Shown: positions 47,601 through 59,214, counted from the stretch's first letter. The stretch: DNA of 64,000 nucleotides from Ypsolopha sequella (GCA_934047225.1 OW203987.1:7715501-7779500); one strand, 5' to 3'. The notes: a model not told the origin generated them from the sequence alone. A program made the numbers and translations.

Positions 47601-50600
47601 CTTTTCCCATAAATGCTTATCAGATCTAGTTTCAGATCCTTTATATGATCGAGGAATTTCAAATGCTAAAGACACAACAACAAATAGTTCTCAGAAATAT
47701 CATTATTTTCGTCATAAGAAACAGTAGGTAAGTTTAAACCTTTCACTTCGTCTTAAGTTAAGTAAACTTTCATTGTCTTGCGATAGTGTAAATTTATTTT
47801 AAAAAGGAGAGTGATTCAAGCGCCCACCTGTTTCACAAACAAATTTATTGTGTGTTAAACCCAATGTATCAGGTATTATGCCCGGTTGTTTACTTAAACC
47901 ATCCGATCCATACTTGTCAGATACGCATCTAGAGTCAAAGTTATCAACAGATCCATTTTTAGACATAGTCCGTTCGAGCTCAGGTATCACTGGCCTACTT
48001 GACAAGAAATAAATCTCACCAACTATCACATCTCTGACTCTAACAAACTTTTCTCCTACCACATCCCACACCTTATAACTATTTGGTTCATAACCGACCA
48101 TCAAACTTCGATTTTCTGCTTTTACTAACAAAATAAACAGTTGACCCAAAAATCCTTAAATATTTTAATTGCGGCTTTTTATCATGCCACAACTCATAAG
48201 GTGTGTTATCTAATTTCAGTGCTTTTATGGGGCTGATAATTATTAAATAAGTTGCAGTTAACACAGTATTTAGAACCGTATTAGAAATGTGCCTATATGT
48301 ATACAGGATGCTTGGTAATTCGACCTATTCCTTTAAATTTCATCATTTCATCATTTCCAACAAATAATGCCCATCAACTAGGGGTCGAAAATGATAATTT
48401 TTTTTCAAGTGAAAAAAGGTTTTCTCTCCACTTAGACCTTTTAATTCTGAGATTATGGGAATTCAGGGCACGTATTTTTTTATAAATGATCACTCATCTA
48501 TCATTGATCAGAAATATAATAAATAAGTGCTGAGAGAAGAATAGTTATTTTTTAATTATTTATTTTTGGTTATTAGTCTGAAAGTTTGAAAAATAATATA
48601 AAAAATTAAAAACCTTCGTAACTCGAAGACCATTCATTTTCGACACCTAGTTGATAGGACTTAATTCATAGGAAATTATCTCTAGTATAACCCCTTTCAA
48701 GGAATAGGTCGAATTACCAGGCAGCCTGTATAATAATAAACAATTATTTTAACAAAAACTAGATATGTCTAAACGTATGTTACGCTCACAACATGAAAAT
48801 AAATTACACCAGCCTTACATAAGGCTAAAAACAGTTACATTATATGCATACATATATATATAATAAGCTACCTGATGTAGATGTAATAAGCTTCTCGATT
48901 TGTTAGGTAATCGGAAGCATCAGAGTCCAAAATAAAAGTAATGCTATTTTGACCATCTTCATATGTACTTCCGCCACCCATAAAAGCAAATCTGGACACA
49001 TTCCGGTTATTTGGTTCCCTGTTTGCTATCTGAACCATTCTATTGTTGCTTCTTTTGTTTTCAAATTGGGCCCTTTTGTTATAAAAACAGTTCCTTTTCA
49101 AGTGCCCTATTTTTCCGCAGTTATAACATCTTTTGTATTTCATGTTATTCTTGAACGAAACTTGAAATGATTGTCTTTTGTGTTGGAACTTCTTTGTTGT
49201 GTTTAAAGTTCTCCATGATTCACCTTGCGTCTTCATTGTTACAGCCTGGAGTACTTTTAGGCTCGTGTCACGTCCTTCACTTAATAACTTTATCTCATGA
49301 TCTAGTAATCTTATTTTTACAAAAGCTAAAGTCATGTTTTCTTCAGCCAATGTCTCTAATGCCGTGACGATACTGTTGTAGCTTTTAGGAAGAGTCATAA
49401 ATAGGTGAGTTACTTTGTCGGACTCTTCTAACTTTGCACCTGCAGCTGTGAGTTCGGTGATAATATCATCAAATATTTGAAAGTGTTTGATTAACGGGGT
49501 TTCACTTTCCAGTGTCAAGTTTAGTAATCTTTTTCTTAAAGACAGCTGTGTCGCTACACTTTTCCTCTCAAAGATAGAGTCAAGCTTAGCAAAAACTTCT
49601 TTGGCCGTGTCTTGTTCTGTCGTCAAGCCAAGTAAAGAATCTGACAGAAATTCTATAATAGTGTTCTTCGCTGATGCATTGTTCTTTATCCACTCAGCTT
49701 CTAGCACCGCAGGAATTTCGTCGTCGATCACTTTCAGTATATCTAGTTCATTCAATAAATTGCGAATTCTAAGCTTCCAAACACTGTATCTATCACCATC
49801 AAATGGTTTAATGTTCCGTTTTAATCTAAGTGAATCCATTTTAATCACTACAAGTTTTAAAAGTATGTTTCTCTATTTTCTCACTGTTCACTTTTTCAAC
49901 ACAAAGTCTTATGCACAGAAAATTTTAATTTTAAAATGTTTAATCAATTATCTTCATTAATTATCTTCATTAATTAATTCCCTAATTCTGGAAAGTGTTA
50001 AGAGCGGTTTCGCAGCCGGATTGTGAAAAACCCGTCATTTTCTAATTTATCGAAACAGAACACTTAAATTCAAAATTCACTCAATAGTTATTCAACAAAA
50101 CCTTATTACCTATGTATTGTATATGTTGCCATCGCAAAGTTTTCATTGGTTTCTGTAAATTAGAATTGCAAAATTTTTGATATTCTAATTTACAGAAACC
50201 AATACACAATATATAATAGGTAATAAGGTTTTGTTGAATAACTATTGAGTGAATTTTGAATTTAAGTGTTCTGTTTCGATTAATTAGAAAAAACCAGCCA
50301 AGTGCGAGTTAGACTTGCGTACCTAGGGTTCGGTATTCTGGATGATAAATTTAATTTTGTCATTTTTTTTTCGTGAATTTCTCGACCGCTTTATTTTTCC
50401 TGTAATCTTTACGTAAACACATATTACCGTAATATTTTTCGTATTTTTTGGTCCACCAGTTTTGGAGATAAGGGGGGGGAGACATATATTTTTGTGGTTT
50501 TTAAAAGATTTCTCGAAACCAGTGCCAGTAAGTATAGTAAAAGTATATATTTTTACAATCAGCTTTTTAATATCTACAATTTGATACCCATATTGTATTT

Positions 50601-53600
50601 TTATAAAATATCTTTTTATTTATTTCACTTTTTTTTTTCATATTTCTCATTATGCTGATTTTTTTAATCGCTATAGTTTTCCTGTAATTGGCCAGTTATG
50701 ATCTATATTTGACATTTTTTCCATATTTTTCGGTCTACCAGTTTCGGAGATAAGGGGGGGGGACATATATTTTTGTGGTTTTTAAAAGATTTCTCGAAAC
50801 CAGTGTTAGTAAATATATTAAAAGTATATATTTTTAGAATCACCTTTCTAATACCTACAATTTGATACCCATATTGTAATTTTAGGCTAATATTTTTTAT
50901 TTTTCTCACTTTTGTTTTAGAAATATTTTGAATAATTTCAAATTTTTCATATATTTTTTTACACCCTAATATGTTGGCAAATTAATGCTATTTTTGTGCC
51001 AAATTTCATGTATTTATATTTAACGGTGGTAAAGTTATGAGGCTGTGACATACGGACGGACGGACAACGGAGTCTCACCATAAGGTTCCTTTTGTACCTT
51101 TTTGGTACGGAACCCTAAAAAGCGGGTTTTTCACAATACGGCTGCGAAACCGCTCTTAATGATTTTATCAAAACAAGGTCTGTTCTCTGATGCTTGGAGC
51201 GACTTCGAAAAATTTAGGAAATCTTTAACTCAATAATTTACGATAATATTTACTTCTTCACTAGGCCCTACGGTGAGCGCTAGACAACTGAAATCGTAAT
51301 TGTATATAATTTTTTTTTTCCAAATAGACTATCTCAAATTAATTTACAGTAGTCGACTTAACTAGTCAATAAATGTATGTGAAAAAGCAGTGTTCTTCAT
51401 CGGGTCTGGATATTTATACTGTTTCGATTAGTGGCTTGTCCCTGAATTTGTTTACATTCTAGAAGCTTCTTCTCGGATATCGTCCAACAGGTCCGGATAC
51501 AGGGCGGAAGATTTTTGTGTCGTGAATCCCTCGGAAAGCTTTGGTTTACAAAAAACCCAATAGTTTTATTGTCTTAAAGACATATCACAGTAAACAAATT
51601 AATTAAATTAATAAAAAAAAACATGGATGGAATAAAACACGTATTTTATAATAACGAGCATTTCTCTAAGTTTTGTCTCCCCTTGAAAGCTTTAGCAGAG
51701 ATGCAGCAGTGTGTTTTAATTGGTTATCAGGTAATTAAAAACATTGAGATAACTTAAAACACAACAAGCTCGGTGGCCACCATTTAACCCGAACGATGCC
51801 AATACGGCAAAAATAAAGAAACTCTCTCCCCCAGACAATCCCGACACGACAATTCCCACCACTCCATTATGGATAAACCGCCTACGCATACGTAGGCGAA
51901 GGCGGCAAAATAGACACACTTCACCAGACACCGCACAAGCCGCAAACATCCAACATACGATGCCTCACACTCCACGCCGGCACAATACACAAACAAGACT
52001 CAGTGACACACTTTCAAGTGTGCCGGCTTTAAATGAACACCTCAGTCATGTGGCGTGCACAGAACTTTTTGCTGGAAAAGCAAGTAATTGGTCAAGAATA
52101 ATAATAAAAAAAATATGAAAAGATTTAAATATCACTTTGAAAAAAAAAGTTTGTATAGGAAATATTCACTCTAGGGAAGACATTGTCTACCCCAGCGTCA
52201 TACATTTTTTTTTCAAAGTGGTATTTAAATTTTTTCATATTTTTTTTATTGTTGTTCTTGACCAATTGCTTGCTTTTCCAGCAAAAAGTTCTGTGCACGC
52301 CACTGTGTCATCCAGCCCCCTTAGGCTGGAGTCTCTCCCCTGTGGTGCACAAAAGTGCACCAACGAACAAATTTGAGGCAGGAACTACCTGTTCCGCCTC
52401 TCCATGACAAAGTTTTAAAGGTCATAAGACCAAAAACATAATAAAATATTGAAAAAAAAAAAACACCATTTAATTAGAGGAAGACAAAAATACAAAGGGA
52501 CAGGCAAAGGAACAAATACGCTTGAAGCCTAACATTCTGAAGGATATACACTGATATAAATAATCTCAACAAATACGAATCCTAGCTACATGCCTGTCGT
52601 CCAAGGTATAACAACATATTGTTTCATTGTTATTGCATTTCCTTGTAACTGTTTTCTGGTAAAATAGCATTCTTTGTTTAGCTTCACTTGAATCGCGTAT
52701 GAACTGGTAAAATTGGTAAATACGAGGAAAGGCTGTAACCGCATTGTATTGTAAATTGGTAAATACAATGCGGTTACAGCTCTTCCTCTTATTGCATCTT
52801 TGGATTAAAAGTTCTGTGTCTGCTTGTTTCAGATATTCCTGTCGCACCTCAGTCAAAGAACTCAAATCAAAACTTTGCCATAGAAAATAATGCTCCGTCA
52901 CCGAAGTAAGTAGATTTTAGGAAATGATACAAAAAGCTAATGGTATCTTCTCCTCTATTCAACCTATCCTTCCATTATTCCAGCATAGAAGAATCTTTGA
53001 CTTGTCTCCTTTCCAGCAATCAAAAAAGGTCAAGCTTGACTATCGTGATACCTAATCCAAATTTCTCATTGGAATCCCTTTCCACGTTGACATACTTCGA
53101 TAAGACGTCCCAATGCAATGTTGACCTTGAAATAGCAAAGAACTTCATGATGTCCAACGATGAAGATGAGATGTCGAAGTTTAGGGTGTTGGTTCCGAGA
53201 CGGAGGGATGACCTGAAAGTTTATTTCTTTGAAGACGTTGTCGCAAGGTATATCGACTCACATTTTAAGACTTGTGTGAAACGAACTATACATTCTAAAT
53301 GTGACGTCATCAACAATGTGGCACTCGACTACTATTTTCTCATTAATTTATGAAATCTCGGGATGATAAAAATCCTCAAGAAAATAACACATGTTCCTTA
53401 TATGTTTAAAGTCGTGGTGGCCGAAATTAATCTTTTATTTGTCTGTCTGGCCGGGAGATGGCTGCAGTTTATTTCCAAGTAATATCAATTTGAAATCTCA
53501 ATCTTTTTATAGGATAGTGCGATTATGGGAAAGCTTCTGAACCCGTACTCTCGAAAAGGAATGATAATTTGTGAATATATTATAATATTTTTTCGTGCCA

Positions 53601-56600
53601 TAATTCTAATTGTGCCGAACAATCAAAATGATCCCGTTTTAGATAGATAAGAATCTGATTTCATGTTTTCGGCTGAATTTCAGGCTAAATAACACCACAT
53701 ACGTCGTGAGAAGGTTCTCGAAAATATCAAGGGAAATTATGGAAAACCAAAAACGAAAAAGAAACAAAGAAAGCATGGGCGAGGTTGAAAACGCAACGGA
53801 AATCCATAATAAGAGTGATAATATACCCGCAAATATTTGGAACAATATAAACTGGGGAGAAAATGCTCCCCCTGGCAACCGATATTTAAAAACTGTCCGC
53901 CTGTTAACACATCCACTTCAAGTTAGTATAGTTATTCTCTAGCACTTGCCCTTGACTTCGTCCATGTGCATCTCGTAATACATTAGTCAGTGTATAGCGC
54001 CATCTAGTTGTTGGTCTTATGAACTAATCACCTAATTGTAAAAGGTACCGTGGTGTAGATGTTGTGGGCAGATAGTAGAATTGGTTAGGTTTACATGTAA
54101 ATAAATTTTAACAAAAATGTGATCTGCCCGGGCAGATCATGATATGCCCAATTCTACTATGTGCCGACGACACGTTGTGCCATCTACTCTACCGTCTACA
54201 TATGAAATTACCGATATTTTCTTACAGATTCATGAGTTCATAGTTCCTGTAATTTAATAGCTATTTCTTTTTATTTAAAAGTTCATCTCAAGGTTTTACA
54301 TCTACGTATTAAATTTTGTTTTAAATTCAATTTGATAACTAAAATTAAAATTTCAAAAACAGTTGGTCCTAAATGCCATCCATTTCCATGATAAGATTCG
54401 TAATAATTTTTTACAGCTTACACTTTTCAAATATTAAATTAACGTTGGTGTTAGCTTAATGTTGTCTCATTCATAAACAAAAGAAATTATATAATTTGTA
54501 TCCTAAAGAAAATGCTAAAATGTTACTAGGGTCCGCCCATCATTTGAAATAATTTTACTATTTTTACTATTTATAGGAAAAATCCGAGGAATGCCTCATC
54601 CTAGACGCAGTATCAGTTGAGATGCACCGGCATGAAGTGAAGAATGCTCTTGGAGATACCATACAAGTGCCCTTACGTAAACTGATGCCCTTAGTACAGC
54701 ATATTACTGACGATGAAGAGAAAGTCAAGTAAGTACATTTTAGGTATAATGATGACCCACTCCAACCGTTTTTGGTCATGGCGACCACTTCGACTCCTAG
54801 TCGGCCCGAAGATGGCTAATGTCGATCTTCCTAAGTTCCTAGTAAACCCCCGTGCGCACTTAGTGCACGTGAGTATACCGTATACATTTAATAGCTATAG
54901 TGTCCGACTAGTGAGCCTGAGTCGGGATACTGGTTGAATGCTAATGCATTACCTTCTGAAAACATTGGGACGCTGTTGGAGAGGACAACCTTCAGCCTGG
55001 CCGTCGGTTTAAAAGTTGGAGCCAAAAAAAATGAGCCACATCGTTGCCGTTGCGGGAAAAGTGTGGACCAGCTCGGCCACCACGGCTTATCCTGCCAGCG
55101 TAATGCCGGGCGCCTGCCGCGCCATGCCGCTTTAAATGACGTCATCCGTCGGGCCCTTGCCAGCGCTAACGTGCCAGCAATATCAGAGCCGAAAGGTCTG
55201 ATACGGGACGACGGCAAGCGGCCCGACGGCATGACGCTCATTCCTTGGAAAAATGGGCGGTCCTTCGTATGACCGTCACCAAGGCAAGTGCAGCGGTTGC
55301 TACGAAAGAAACGCTCAAGCGTAGCGGGTACAGAGCTCTGGGCGAGGGTTATACATGTATGCCATTTGGCGTAGAAACCCTCGGGCTGCGGGGGCAGGAT
55401 GCGCGGCTACTTCATAAAGAAACCTATTTTGGCCAAAGAATAAGCTTGGCCATCCAGCGTGGCAACGCCGCTAGCCGTTTGGGCAACCTTTCCGCCGACG
55501 GCGACGATTTGGCCAGCATTTTTATCTAATGTTAATATTTTAGTTTAGTTTAGATGTATTTATTTTAATGTTATTTAAGTTAATTTTATTGTTTGAATAA
55601 ATTTGATTCTAGCATAAAAACAAAGTTTAGAGGTGACGTCGTAATTTTTTTCTATCGAGCGAACTTAAAGCTTTTGCGTTTTTTCTAAGATGTTTACATT
55701 AGCCCTATAGTTTAGTATTATTTTTATTAAACCGATTGACCAAGTTACACAATGTGAAATGGTCATTTGAAGTTGTGCATCTGACCTTATAAGAAACATT
55801 ATTATACGAGTAGAGCAGTATTCTAAACTAGTCAAACATATAATTAATTGGTCTAGTAAGGAAGGAACATTTAAAGAATCTGCGGTGTCAATCCATCCGT
55901 CTGACTGACACCGCCTTTTTACCCGCCTAATCTTAATATTAGCCTGAACCTAATGGCGAAAAATGTATTTTAAGGCGAATTACAAGATTCGTGCGGTGTG
56001 GCGAATGGGAATGGAAATTTAATCAATTCAATTCAATTCAATTTATTATCTGCAATTAATTACATGTACTTACATTATACATAACATAGATGGTAACAAT
56101 AATAATTATGAGTTCCAATGTAATTCTACCCACAGGGTGTAGCATCAATATTAATTACTTATACAATTACATGCAATTTTTAAAACTAAAAAAAGAAAAA
56201 CAACAAATTACAATTTAATATTTACAAATGTTATGTCAAATTCAGCAATATTACAATAAATGTCAAAAAAATTATAACAATAATAATAAAAAATAGAAAT
56301 ATAGTTATTGCTCAAATTCATAAAATTCTTTAAGGTCATAAGGGGAGATCATCAACAAATATCTTTTCAGTTCGTAGTAAAAAGTGTTACTATTTAGGCT
56401 TTTAATTTTATCAGGCAGTGAATTGTATATTTTTATTGCAGCCATTTTTGTAGCTTTACTGTAAGAAGCTGTTCTACTACTAAAAGCCTTGAGATTATTT
56501 TCATAACGCTTATTTAATCTCTATATTAATCATACGAGGCATCAAGCTGAAATCTACAGATTTTCCGAAATCCGAAATATCCGAGTTTTTTTTTCGAATC

Positions 56601-57596
56601 TCCATATATATTCTACAATGTACAGAAAAAGTTACGGTTGCTCCACCGGTTATAGGTACAGTGGAGACCGCATCAAGTAAGACACATTGGACTTTGTACC
56701 TATCTTATATTCTTTTCTGTAAGGGCTAATGTCGTACTGCAAGTGTATAGCTTTATGAGGTCTCCACTGTACTACAGCTTGTCTAAAAAGCTATGAAATG
56801 GAACTAAAATTGTTTTTACTGGTAACACCTGATTTCGCCTAACAAAAGATCCCAGGTGTTGCCATGTTAATTCTGTTTTGCAAAGAAAGTGGCGCCCCTA
56901 TTTATTTCACGACTTTTTTGACAATCTGTATATGCCTAAGTCTATGATGTGAAAGGACGTATAGTTTATTTAAAAATATATTTATCAATAACGAGTCGAT
57001 ATTTTCGTAGACGGCCTTTCCGTTTGATGCCCCCAAATATCTTCTGTCTTAAGGTGCTATATGCTGCAGAAGTGCTGCCACTTAAGAAATTAAATCATTA
57101 TTTTCTTACTAGAATAATTATTGACAATCTGCTCAAGCAAATGTGTAGATATAGCAATGAACTATTTTTAAATAGCATAGTTTTTATAGACAACGTCTTT
57201 GATGAGCTAAAATTTTAACTTAGGCCAAAAGCGGCCGTTTTAAGCTAAAGTTAAAATTTTAGCTCATCAAAGACGTTGTCTATGAAAATCATGCTATTTT
57301 AAAATAGTTCATTGCTATACCTACGCATTTACTTGAGCAGATGTTCAATAATTATTCTAATAAGTAAATAATGTTTTTTTTTCTAAAGTGGCAGCACTTT
57401 CGCAGTTTTAATCGCCTTAATAGCAATTCCTGTGTTATCAGCCAAATAATTAACAATATTTTATTTTATTTTCAGAGACTTGTTGTCATGGAATGGCTAC
57501 CTAATAGAAGGGGAAATGGTGATACACTCTCAAGGGGATGTTACAAGGGACAACGACGCCCTCTCAGATGTAAATGATTTCGAACTTTGGCCGTAG
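35613..57596 (+). CDS. Hen1: Small-RNA 2'-O-methyltransferase Hen1 (nine exons)
   Basis: Exons joined in phase: 35613-35885, 37076-37234, 38593-38852, 39461-39615, 52833-52905, 52984-53247, 53684-53921, 54577-54728, 57476-57596 (TAG), giving 564 residues. Hen1 adds a 2'-O-methyl group to the 3' end of piRNAs (and insect siRNAs) and protects them. The methyltransferase fold covers about residues 66-270: PPVYLQRY, SAM-binding region VLELGYNDGSF (92-102) and VDLD, metal-binding E167, E170 and H171 (SIEMIEH), STPNGDFN, H219 and FEWTR. The later exons form a longer C-terminal extension than in fly Hen1. Start uncertain: ATG 35613 or 35658, or an earlier exon spliced to the acceptor at 35705. Introns are full of transposons. 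Two further exons downstream may replace the last codons. Confidence 0.88.
37671..38420. repeat. Dispersed repeat interrupted by a TIR element
   Basis: 37671-37790 and 38177-38240 match 2936-3130. Between them is a TIR element at 37793-38176. Its right side continues into an arm related to the foldback at 124-510 (aacaaagttaagttgtgcac). Located in Hen1 intron 2. Confidence 0.65.
37793..38176. mobile_element. TIR MITE in Hen1 intron 2
   Basis: Ends tagggcggatttcac and gtgaaattggccctag are inverted. Many internal actcagttta/taaactgagt-like motifs repeat in both orientations. The related uninterrupted sequence at 3060-3070 confirms the insertion. Target duplication is 2-3 bp (TA or TAG). Confidence 0.75.
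39215..39408 (+). mobile_element. SINE, internally shortened copy
   Basis: Head gcggtagaacactggcctct, then a jump to gatagggctcaacacccatc and the usual end attcatgtcgtgatatg. It lies 52 bases upstream of Hen1 exon 4. Confidence 0.65.
39636..39900 (-). repeat. LINE-type 3' end, inverted
   Basis: Minus-strand reading gives an untranslated-like sequence ending gtgaataaataaataaat and a run of A. Begins 20 bases after the Hen1 exon 4 donor. Confidence 0.55.
40061..40402. repeat. GC-rich inverted repeat
   Basis: Arms share aaggcgcaggcggcgcagca-like sequence in inverse orientation (left 40061-40115, right 40360-40402). The centre is rich in cgcgc motifs. Frames running through it are repeat-derived. 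Confidence 0.6.
40625..40800. repeat. Foldback element, copy 2 (partner at 18604)
   Basis: Shares ctaccgcgtaattct, acgcacgtcaaatttcaatc and tcaagttgatgttgat with 18604-18744. The left arm has diverged. Confidence 0.7.
41263..42165. repeat. Degenerate short repeats around a gactaatgttctttctgc motif
   Basis: Variants of ggactaatgttctttctgca-type sequence occur at least six times (for example near 41440, 41552, 41898, 41937, 41975, 42043 and 42126), the first near 41263 inverted. Spacing is irregular. No coding frame explains it. Confidence 0.5.
42458..42669. mobile_element. Foldback MITE in Hen1 intron 4
   Basis: Ends ctattctgtatcttaggttg and inverse. Arms share gtcaaaaacatagat. The loop is about 100 bases. 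Confidence 0.75.
42670..43880. other. Hen1 intron 4, unassigned part
   Basis: Mixed AT-rich sequence. The open frame at 42919-43161 has no recognised domain. Nothing with clear termini was seen. Confidence 0.4.
43881..44109 (-). repeat. Copia 3' LTR
   Basis: On the minus strand it runs from TGTTGGAATATAC to TATATCCTAACA, preceded by the purine tract gagggggcg. It contains an AATAAA. The boundaries rest on these TG...CA ends; the matching 5' LTR was not found. Confidence 0.6.
44569..45501. mobile_element. 933-bp TTAA-target TIR element inside copia RNase H
   Basis: TIRs gggtcggttgcgccaaa and its inverse, flanked by TTAA at 44565-44568 and 45502-45505. Without it and one TTAA, the copia reading is continuous (HIDIKYNFSREQ). 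Long inner arms (44820-44990 and 45310-45480) are inverted. Piggybac-type target, non-autonomous. Confidence 0.9.
44600..44810. repeat. Minisatellite inside the TTAA element
   Basis: Repeats of about 17-18 bases built on acacacgcagaatgac, with variants carrying aaacttacgc. About ten imperfect units. Confidence 0.7.
48303..48729. mobile_element. Palindromic MITE in copia
   Basis: Ends acaggatgcttggtaattcg and inverse. Arms share tcgacctattcctt and atcaactaggggtcgaaaat. TA on both sides. It sits in the place where the copia integrase core should be. Confidence 0.85.
48868..49848 (-). pseudogene. Copia Gag plus start of protease
   Basis: 326 residues from ATG at 49848. Copia Gag pattern: IKPFDGDRYSVWKLRIRNLL near the start, KRLLNLTLESETPLIKHF, LFMTLPKSYNSIVTALETL, and the zinc knuckle CYNCGKIGHLKRNC at about 242-255. 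The protease beginning reads FILDSDASDYLT, where the family has DSGAS; Gly to Asp would disable it. The frame stops soon after, so the polyprotein is broken. Confidence 0.88.
50002..51155. mobile_element. TTAA-target MITE, copy 2, carrying a nested element
   Basis: TIRs gagcggtttcgcagccggat and inverse, flanked by TTAA at 49998-50001 and 51156-51159. Related to 27817-28184. 50292-51120 is an inserted element of the agggttccgtac family. Confidence 0.88.
50292..51120. mobile_element. agggttccgtac-family element, copy 2 (nested)
   Basis: Starts aaaccagccaagtgcgagtt and ends tttttggtacggaaccctaa. It contains an internal direct duplication: the block ggagataagggggg...tttttgtggtttttaaaaga occurs at about 50463 and again at 50743. 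Confidence 0.75.
51160..52049. other. Hen1 intron 4, unassigned
   Basis: No element ends or host exons seen. Frames at 51716-51996 (minus) have no recognised domain. Confidence 0.4.
52050..52304. mobile_element. Palindromic MITE near Hen1 exon 5
   Basis: Arms are inverted copies containing ggcgtgcacagaactttttg and tggaaaagcaag, with an A/T-run centre. Left end at 52050, right end at 52304. Confidence 0.8.
54905..55612 (+). pseudogene. RLE-type retrotransposon 3' end (copy 3) in Hen1 intron 8
   Basis: Matches the last quarter of the protein at 21794-24616: NIGTLLERTTFSLAVGL, CRCGKSVDQLGHHGLSC, KRPDGMTLIPW, then a deletion that removes the VWDATCVD catalytic segment and shifts the frame near 55270, then FGVETLGLRG and QRISLAIQRGNAAS to a TAA at 55529. 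The 3'UTR runs to about 55612 and shares the final attctag with the full element. 5'-truncated and dead. Same strand as Hen1. Confidence 0.88.
56022..56560 (-). pseudogene. LINE C-terminal remnant, inverted, Hen1 intron 8
   Basis: Minus-strand reading gives the typical end of CR1/Jockey-like proteins (AAIKIYNSLPDKIKSLN, YYELKRYLL, EFYEF, stop), a UTR and (ttgaa)n tail at 56022-56045. 5'-truncated. Confidence 0.65.
56656..56772. mobile_element. 117-bp MITE
   Basis: Perfect 14-bp terminal inverted repeats gtacagtggagacc and ggtctccactgtac. Non-coding, in Hen1 intron 8. Confidence 0.75.
57066..57405. mobile_element. Palindromic element 70 bp before Hen1 exon 9
   Basis: Arms 57066-57220 and 57245-57405 are inverted copies sharing aagtgctgccactt, gatatagcaatgaac and agctaaaattttaact. 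The right end is only 70 bases from the exon 9 acceptor. Confidence 0.85.
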
Positions 57597-57750
57597 AATG
57601 CATTTACTTTATTGATATTAAGCTAGTTGTAAGAGTTCCGGTTACGTAAGTAATTATTGTTTTATTAAAGTTTTAAATGGTCATCTGATTGTTATTTTGG
57701 CGCCAGCGAAAAAACTTGTATATATTAAACGGGAAGCTACCAAATACCTA

Positions 57751-58602
57751 TAGCTATAAGAAAACGGCTTTGAGAGACTAACCCTAACTTTTAGAGCATT
57801 TAACTTCTGTATTCACAGATTTTGAGAAAAATGTACAGTCATGGAGAAAAAGGTTTTTTTTTATTAGATTCTCTTATTAATAAGAAACATAAGGGGGTTA
57901 ACCGAGGTCAGGGTATAAGAACTCCCAGAAAACGCAAAATAAGATTCCCATACATTTAATATGGGAATATTCAAATTTTATTTTTTCATCCTATTCGATC
58001 CTTTAACTGATAAGGTATATTGATGTCTATGGGGTCAACTGAGGACAAGGGCTAAAACTCCTAATTAAAATCAAAAAATGAAATTTCTTGTCGTACCAAA
58101 TATTTGGGAATCTTATTTTTGGTTTTCTGGTAGTTCTAATACCTTGACCTCGGTTGATCCCATAGAGACTTATGTTCCTTATTAGTAAGAAAGTCGAATA
58201 GTATGAATTTTTATTATTTAAAATTTCCCATATGAAATGTGTGGGTATCTTATTTTGGGTTTTCTGGGAGTTCTAATACCTTGACATCGTCGGTTGACCC
58301 CATTGAGACTATTTCTTATTAGTAAGAAAGTCGAATAGTGTGAATTTTTATTTTTCGAAAATTCCCATATGAAATGTATGGGAATCTCATTTTGTGAGTT
58401 CTTGTACCCTGACCTTGGTTGAACCCATAGATACTTATGTTCCTTATCAGTAAGAAAGTCGAATATCTATGAAGAAAAAATAAATTGTGAACATTGCCCT
58501 TTTTCTCGATGACTGTATTTTTTTTTCAAAATCTGTTAATACAGAAGTAGAATGCTCTAAAAGTTAGAGTTAGTATCTTAAAACCGTTTTCTTGTAGCTA
58601 TA
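57751..58602. mobile_element. Foldback element with internal triplicated repeat
   Basis: Arms 57751-57850 and 58498-58602 are inverted copies (tagctataagaaaacggctt; cttttagagcattt). Between them, at about 58100-58470, three direct units of roughly 115-150 bases share ttctaataccttgacctcgg-like and gtaagaaagtcgaata sequence. It follows directly after Hen1's first stop codon. Confidence 0.8.
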
Positions 58603-58782
58603 ACTTTCCATCTGTAATACGTATTTTTTCTGCTTCAAGACAAGTGCAGCAAACTGCGGTTTGTTTTATAGCACCTAAGAACGCGTGCAGGGAGTCAATG
58701 GTACTGTCCCTTGGACTAAAGGAAGTAGTTGCATTGTTTTAGGAACAAAAGGGACTAACTCTTTCATTTTCATTCTCTAATT

Positions 58783-59210
58783 CCCATAGCTTAATTTCTA
58801 AAACCTTTTTTTTTAAATTATATATGCCATTTTAGGACATAGTTTTCATTATTTTGGTATTTAAATTAATCATTATCTTTTTATGATTTTTTAAAGAATT
58901 GTCCGATATGACGTCACTTGAGAATTACGAGTATATAGATTATATGGATTGTGATGGGTGATTGCTTATAAAAAATAATGGTCTGTCTCTGTCTATCTAC
59001 TCATCTGTCATCCATCTGTCAAACCAGTCAGAAGCAAATTATTATAAATTTATCTCGATAGCAAAGGACACATTTCTACAGACATTTCTTCAATGGAAGT
59101 TGCAACTTTTTCGTAAAAATATTCATCATCGTGAGGATTTTTAGACCAAAAGTTCGAAAATACGGTTTATTAAACCTAAATTTTGAAATGGTTTTCGAAT
59201 TAATTTAATA
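58783..59210. repeat. Second copy of the 26305 repeat, interrupted
   Basis: 58783-58850 matches 26305-26385 and 59128-59210 matches the remainder to 26470. About 270 bases lie between. Confidence 0.6.
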
Positions 59211-59214
59211 TATG

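Larger units (their letters stand above)
43881..49997 (-). mobile_element. Degraded Ty1/copia retrotransposon, antisense in Hen1 intron 4
   Basis: Minus-strand order gag, protease, integrase, RT, RNase H, LTR defines copia. Gag at 49848-48900; protease start FILDSDAS (the catalytic DSG is DSD). Integrase C-terminal part at 48290-47800, its core missing. RT pieces at 47600-47360 (WVFTIKNDAFGNPLKYKARL) and 46500-46140 (YVLLYVDDLIIATADKKY). RNase H at 45910-44450 (SSTEAEYMALY, EDNNGCTSISIANNPTSHK). One LTR is visible at 43881-44109; the upstream LTR was not found. Interrupted by MITEs at 44569 and 48303 and by unassigned sequence at about 46570-47200. Confidence 0.88.

Noticed and set aside
52586..52901. 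Minus-strand frames near Hen1 exon 5
   Set aside because: They overlap a short palindrome and the exon on the opposite strand; no domain is visible.
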